NCBI RefSeq assembly: GCF_000153185.1
Contig: NZ_CH724153.1
Span: forward strand, 1 to 34,150
Source of the DNA: Reinekea blandensis MED297
GTDB lineage: Bacteria; Pseudomonadota; Gammaproteobacteria; Pseudomonadales; Natronospirillaceae
Direction: 5' to 3'
DNA length: 34,150 nt
Below are positions 31,317 to 34,150 of the stretch, one piece after another (the stretch's first letter is position 1; each line of letters opens with the position of its first letter). Both the position numbers and the translations under genes were made by a program. The notes under the pieces are model-generated. The model did not search any database and had not been told where the DNA came from. It worked only from the letters and a program-made list of their open reading frames with translations.

Positions 31317-34007
31317 ATGTTCAGAAAATTGTTTAGCCGAAAACCGTCTAAAACCGAACCTCCGCGCAGTAAATCAAAATCAGCAGAGCCGGCTGTTGCC
31401 GCCGATACGCATCAGACCTGGTCGGTGTCGCAATGGGCTGAGCAGATACAGGCCGCTCAAGGCAAAGCACGAACGCAACTGCTGTCCGAGCTGGTGCAGA
31501 AGATCCGCGCAGGTGAGATCGATCAGACCACGGTAAAGGCCGCCTTACCAGACACTTTTGGACTGATGTTGATGGTCGAGCTGGATGCGGTACCAGAGGA
31601 TGTCGACGAAACGGTTTGGGCGTCCCTGGTGTTGTCCGGGTTTACTGCAAAGGTTCGAAAAGTGGCCGCTGCGCGGGTCGTTCAGCTCGAACTGTTGAAT
31701 GATTTGGTGCGTCAGACCAAAGGGCGTGACAAAGCCGTCTATCGGATTTTGCATGCGACGCAAGAACAACTGCAAGCCGAACAACGCCGAACAGAAGCGT
31801 TGGTAAACAAACAGAACGCACTCCTCGGCGCCATCGAGCGTCATGCCGAGGCACCGTTGGAGCCAATGTACGCCGGTAAGCTCAAGGGGTTGACCGATCA
31901 GTGGCGTGAGCTGACCGATATCAGTGAAGAAGCCAATACCCGCTTTCAAAAAGCGCAACAGCAGGCTGAGAGCAAGATCGAAGCGGCTCGACAACGTGAA
32001 CGTGAAGAAGCCAACGTCCAAACCCATATAGCCATGGCGGACACCAACCGGCAGTCGCTGGTCGAGCAGTTAATGGATCGACTGCATCAGCGTCTTGATG
32101 AAATGGCCCTGACAGACGAAGCAATGAATGAAGATCAGCACCTGTTAAGCGAGGTGCAGCATCAATGGAACGAGATTGAAAAGCACAGCAAAGCGGATAC
32201 GGCAGAAGCCCGAACCTTTCAGAAAGCCTGCACGGCCTATGAAGTCGGGCTTGCACGCCTGCAACGGTTACTGACAGAACAAGGCAGTTTTGACGCTTTG
32301 TTGGAACAACTGGGTACCGATACCGCAGATAATGATCAACTGTTACACGACATCGACGACTGGCTGCACGATTTGGAAGGTGCGCTGCGCAGCGAGGCGC
32401 CTCAAGGCGTGGTGCGACTGAGAAAAGCCCTGGAGGCTTATCAGAAAAGTTTAGAGGCGCACCGTCAGCAGGCAATCCAACAGGTTCGTGCCATCCGCAG
32501 TCAGCTGCGACGTTGCCAACAGGCCATTGACGATGGATCACTGCGCCGTGCCTCCGGGCTGTATCACGGCGCTCAGGAGAAGCTGGAAGGGTTCGACCTG
32601 GACTATCATGCGGGCATCCGTAAACAGCTGGAAGACACCACGGAAGCCCTCGAAAAACTCCGTGATTGGCAGGCTTACGCAGTCTTACCGAAAAAAGAAG
32701 CGCTGATTCGACGCATGAAAGGTCTGACAGAGCATTCGATGGACCCGGAATCAAGATCGCAGGCCATCCGGGAAATGCAGGATGAGTGGAAGCTGCTGAG
32801 CCGCGGTTTGCAGGATCGGCAGCAGGATCTGTGGGAGACATTTCACGAACTCGCCCAACAGGCTTATGAACCATGCCGCGAGTACTTTGCTGAACAGAAG
32901 CATTTGCGCGAGGTTAACCTTGAGCGGCGGCGTGAAATTATTGATCAGCTTGGTAAGTATGCGGACATCATCAACTGGGATGTGCCGGACATCAAAGAAA
33001 TCGACCGGGTCTTGCAGGTCGCCAGAAACGATTGGCGGCACTATTCACCGGTAGATCGTACGGCCAATAAGCCGCTTCAGGCTGAGTTTGATCGATTGCA
33101 CCAATCCGTTTTCGAGCGTATGCGCGAAGTGCAAAGCGTTGCGCGCGCCAATAAAGAAGTCATTATTCAACAAGCCAAATCATTGCTGGAACTTGAAGAC
33201 ATAAAAGCGGCAACAGACCAGGCTAAAGCACTGCAGCGTGAATGGAAGAGCGCTGGCATGGTGGCGCGGCGAGACGAGCAGCAGCTTTGGAAAGCCTTTC
33301 GAACGGTCTGCGATGAGTTGTTTGCACGTCGTGATCAGCAGGTTTCTGACTTTAAAGCCGATCTGCAGTCTCATCGTCAGGAAGCTGAACGCATCATCGA
33401 CGCCATTCAGACCCTGGCCGGCGAAGACGACGTTGTTGATCGTTTGCCCGAATATGAGCAGTTGAAGTCAGACTATCAAGCGGTCGGAACGTTACCTAAG
33501 TCACATTATTCCCGGTTGTCACAAGATTTCCGCTCGGCCTGTCAGACAGTTGATCAGGCCTGCCAGAAACTGCGTTCCGAGCAGGCCGATCGTCATTGGC
33601 AAGCGTTGATTGATTGGGTTCGTAAAGCTCGTTTCAGTGGCATCTCGATTGAAGAAATGAACGAGCAGTGGCAACAGCTGGACGTGCCGAGTGTTGCTGA
33701 GCCCCTGTCTCAGGCTTTCGCTAGTTGGCTTGAGGCGCCAGATGAGCTGAACATTGCTGCCATGCATGAGAAGACGATTGATCTGGAAATTCTTGTCGGT
33801 GTTGACAGTCCGCAGGTGGATGCTGAGATTCGTATGAACCTTCAGGTACAGCGTTTGTCAGAAGGGCTCGGGCAGCAGTCTAACGTTGACGACGTTCACC
33901 GTCGTGTCGTTGAGTGGTTGTCACTGGGTGCCGTGCCGGAGGCTGATTACGATTTATACGAACCTCGGATGAAGTCAGCGAGACAGGCGGGATTAATAAA
34001 AAATTAA
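31317..34007 (+). CDS. DUF349 repeat coiled-coil protein
   Basis: This is an 896-residue cytoplasmic protein. It has a basic N-terminus (MFRKLFSRKPSK), a low-complexity stretch, then a helical region (60-150) with a HEAT-like look. Long charged coiled coils follow (150-520: AEQRRTEALVNKQNALLGAIERHAEAP). In the second half there are DUF349 repeats, for example near 470-550 (EMQDEWKLLSRGLQDRQQDLWETFHELAQQAYEPCREYF) and again at QREWKSAGMVARRDEQQLWKAFRTVCDELFARRDQ. AGGAG precedes the ATG. DUF349 proteins are found in many proteobacteria without an established role; a nucleic-acid- or ribosome-associated function has been suggested only by the repeat. The stop codon lies just upstream of the initiator-tRNA promoter. 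Confidence 0.85.
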   Translation: MFRKLFSRKPSKTEPPRSKSKSAEPAVAADTHQTWSVSQWAEQIQAAQGKARTQLLSELVQKIRAGEIDQTTVKAALPDTFGLMLMVELDAVPEDVDETVWASLVLSGFTAKVRKVAAARVVQLELLNDLVRQTKGRDKAVYRILHATQEQLQAEQRRTEALVNKQNALLGAIERHAEAPLEPMYAGKLKGLTDQWRELTDISEEANTRFQKAQQQAESKIEAARQREREEANVQTHIAMADTNRQSLVEQLMDRLHQRLDEMALTDEAMNEDQHLLSEVQHQWNEIEKHSKADTAEARTFQKACTAYEVGLARLQRLLTEQGSFDALLEQLGTDTADNDQLLHDIDDWLHDLEGALRSEAPQGVVRLRKALEAYQKSLEAHRQQAIQQVRAIRSQLRRCQQAIDDGSLRRASGLYHGAQEKLEGFDLDYHAGIRKQLEDTTEALEKLRDWQAYAVLPKKEALIRRMKGLTEHSMDPESRSQAIREMQDEWKLLSRGLQDRQQDLWETFHELAQQAYEPCREYFAEQKHLREVNLERRREIIDQLGKYADIINWDVPDIKEIDRVLQVARNDWRHYSPVDRTANKPLQAEFDRLHQSVFERMREVQSVARANKEVIIQQAKSLLELEDIKAATDQAKALQREWKSAGMVARRDEQQLWKAFRTVCDELFARRDQQVSDFKADLQSHRQEAERIIDAIQTLAGEDDVVDRLPEYEQLKSDYQAVGTLPKSHYSRLSQDFRSACQTVDQACQKLRSEQADRHWQALIDWVRKARFSGISIEEMNEQWQQLDVPSVAEPLSQAFASWLEAPDELNIAAMHEKTIDLEILVGVDSPQVDAEIRMNLQVQRLSEGLGQQSNVDDVHRRVVEWLSLGAVPEADYDLYEPRMKSARQAGLIKN

Positions 34008-34053
34008 ATAAAATCAAAAAGTTAGTTGACAGATAAAAAGGAATCCTTATTAT
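34003..34053 (+). promoter_or_regulatory. Initiator tRNA promoter with UP-like element
   Basis: A consensus -35 TTGACA (34026-34031) and -10 TATTAT (34048-34053, 16-bp spacing) precede the tRNA. An A-rich tract at 34003-34021, overlapping the DUF349 stop region, resembles an UP element. The strength fits a stable-RNA promoter; transcription would start near 34060. Confidence 0.8.
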
Positions 34054-34059
34054 ACGCAA

Positions 34060-34093
34060 CCGCTGAACGGCACTGAGCGAAAGAGCTCAGCGG
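34060..34093 (+). other. Alternative hairpins in the tRNA leader
   Basis: Two mutually exclusive stems share one 3' arm. CCGCTGA (34060-34066) pairs with TCAGCGG (34087-34093), and CTGAGC (34073-34078) pairs with GCTCAG (34085-34090) around a GAAAGA loop. They lie between the predicted transcription start and the tRNA 5' end. Confidence 0.5.
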
Positions 34094-34111
34094 TCATTCA
34101 AAACGAGTTGA

Positions 34112-34150
34112 TGCGGGGTGGAGCAGCCTGGTAGCTCGTCGGGCTCATAA
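34112..34150 (+). tRNA. Initiator tRNA-fMet (5' part, cut by window end)
   Basis: The acceptor strand TGCGGGG, D-arm GGAGCAGCCTGGTAGCTC and anticodon arm GTCGGGCTCATAA match bacterial initiator tRNA. The three G:C pairs typical of its anticodon stem are visible on the 5' side, and the anticodon CAT lies at 34146-34148. The 3' half, including the 1:72 mismatch, is outside the window. The gene has its own strong promoter. Confidence 0.95.

Noticed and set aside
31921-32874. 317-codon minus-strand frame inside the DUF349 gene
   Set aside because: The protein is Arg/Pro/Ala-rich with no recognisable fold, and the opposite strand encodes conserved coiled coils with a good ribosome-binding site.

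Overview
The window is a compact, GC-moderate bacterial chromosome segment with little intergenic space: no gene-free stretch exceeds 300 bp, and the longest is 3255-3509. The gene content suggests a heterotrophic gammaproteobacterium, probably marine or halophilic and of the Oceanospirillales/Pseudomonadales type. The clues are CbrXAB, GluQ, SbcB with E. coli-numbered active-site residues, a YbjN protein, a DUF349 protein and an initiator tRNA with a GGAGCAGCCTGG D-arm. The species assignment is inference. I see no insertion sequence, prophage, CRISPR array or integron.

Layout. (1) 12-3254 (+): a CUT1-type carbohydrate ABC transporter with binding protein and two permeases but no ATPase, closed by a strong intrinsic terminator. 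The binding-protein frame has no start codon in the window. (2) 3510-4898 (+): a cupin and an aldo/keto reductase in one operon. (3) 13887-4961 (-): a signalling block read as gluQ, sensor kinase, REC-DUF3369-HD-GYP regulator, cbrX (52 codons, very short), cbrA, cbrB. In Pseudomonas gluQ lies directly beside cbrA-cbrB; here a second two-component pair sits between them, and no room is left for CrcZ right after cbrB. (4) 14070-17255 (+): a class I aminotransferase, a DUF998 membrane protein, an AEC-family permease and hisI. (5) 19353-17268 (-): an aromatic/aspartate aminotransferase overlapping a VanZ-type membrane protein with a fused C-terminal jelly-roll-like domain. (6) 19543-19998 (+): a YbjN-domain protein. 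(7) 22916-20010 (-): a coupled operon of a YfbK-like VWA lipoprotein, an ECF-type sigma factor and a single-span anti-sigma-like protein, preceded by a perfect 11-bp inverted repeat. (8) 23538-22996 and 25196-23682 (-): a RibD-C/DHFR-like reductase and a class I fumarase. (9) 25398-26138 (+): an enoyl-CoA hydratase/isomerase with a PsrA-like palindrome in its promoter spacer. (10) 27986-26160 (-): a chemoreceptor with a Gln-Gln heptad coiled coil. (11) 31151-28090 (-): sbcB coupled to a YiiX-like permuted papain-fold hydrolase. (12) 31317-34007 (+): a large DUF349 coiled-coil protein, followed by the promoter and 5' half of an initiator tRNA cut by the window end.

How the genes fit together: sugar uptake, the CbrAB carbon/nitrogen balance system, several aminotransferases, fumarase and a fatty-acid enzyme make this a central-metabolism and nutrient-sensing neighbourhood. 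Two further regulatory layers (HD-GYP c-di-GMP turnover and an ECF sigma circuit) are added. The most noteworthy points are the expanded gluQ-[HK/HD-GYP]-cbrXAB locus, the VWA/ECF/anti-sigma operon with its leader inverted repeat, and the PsrA-like operator.
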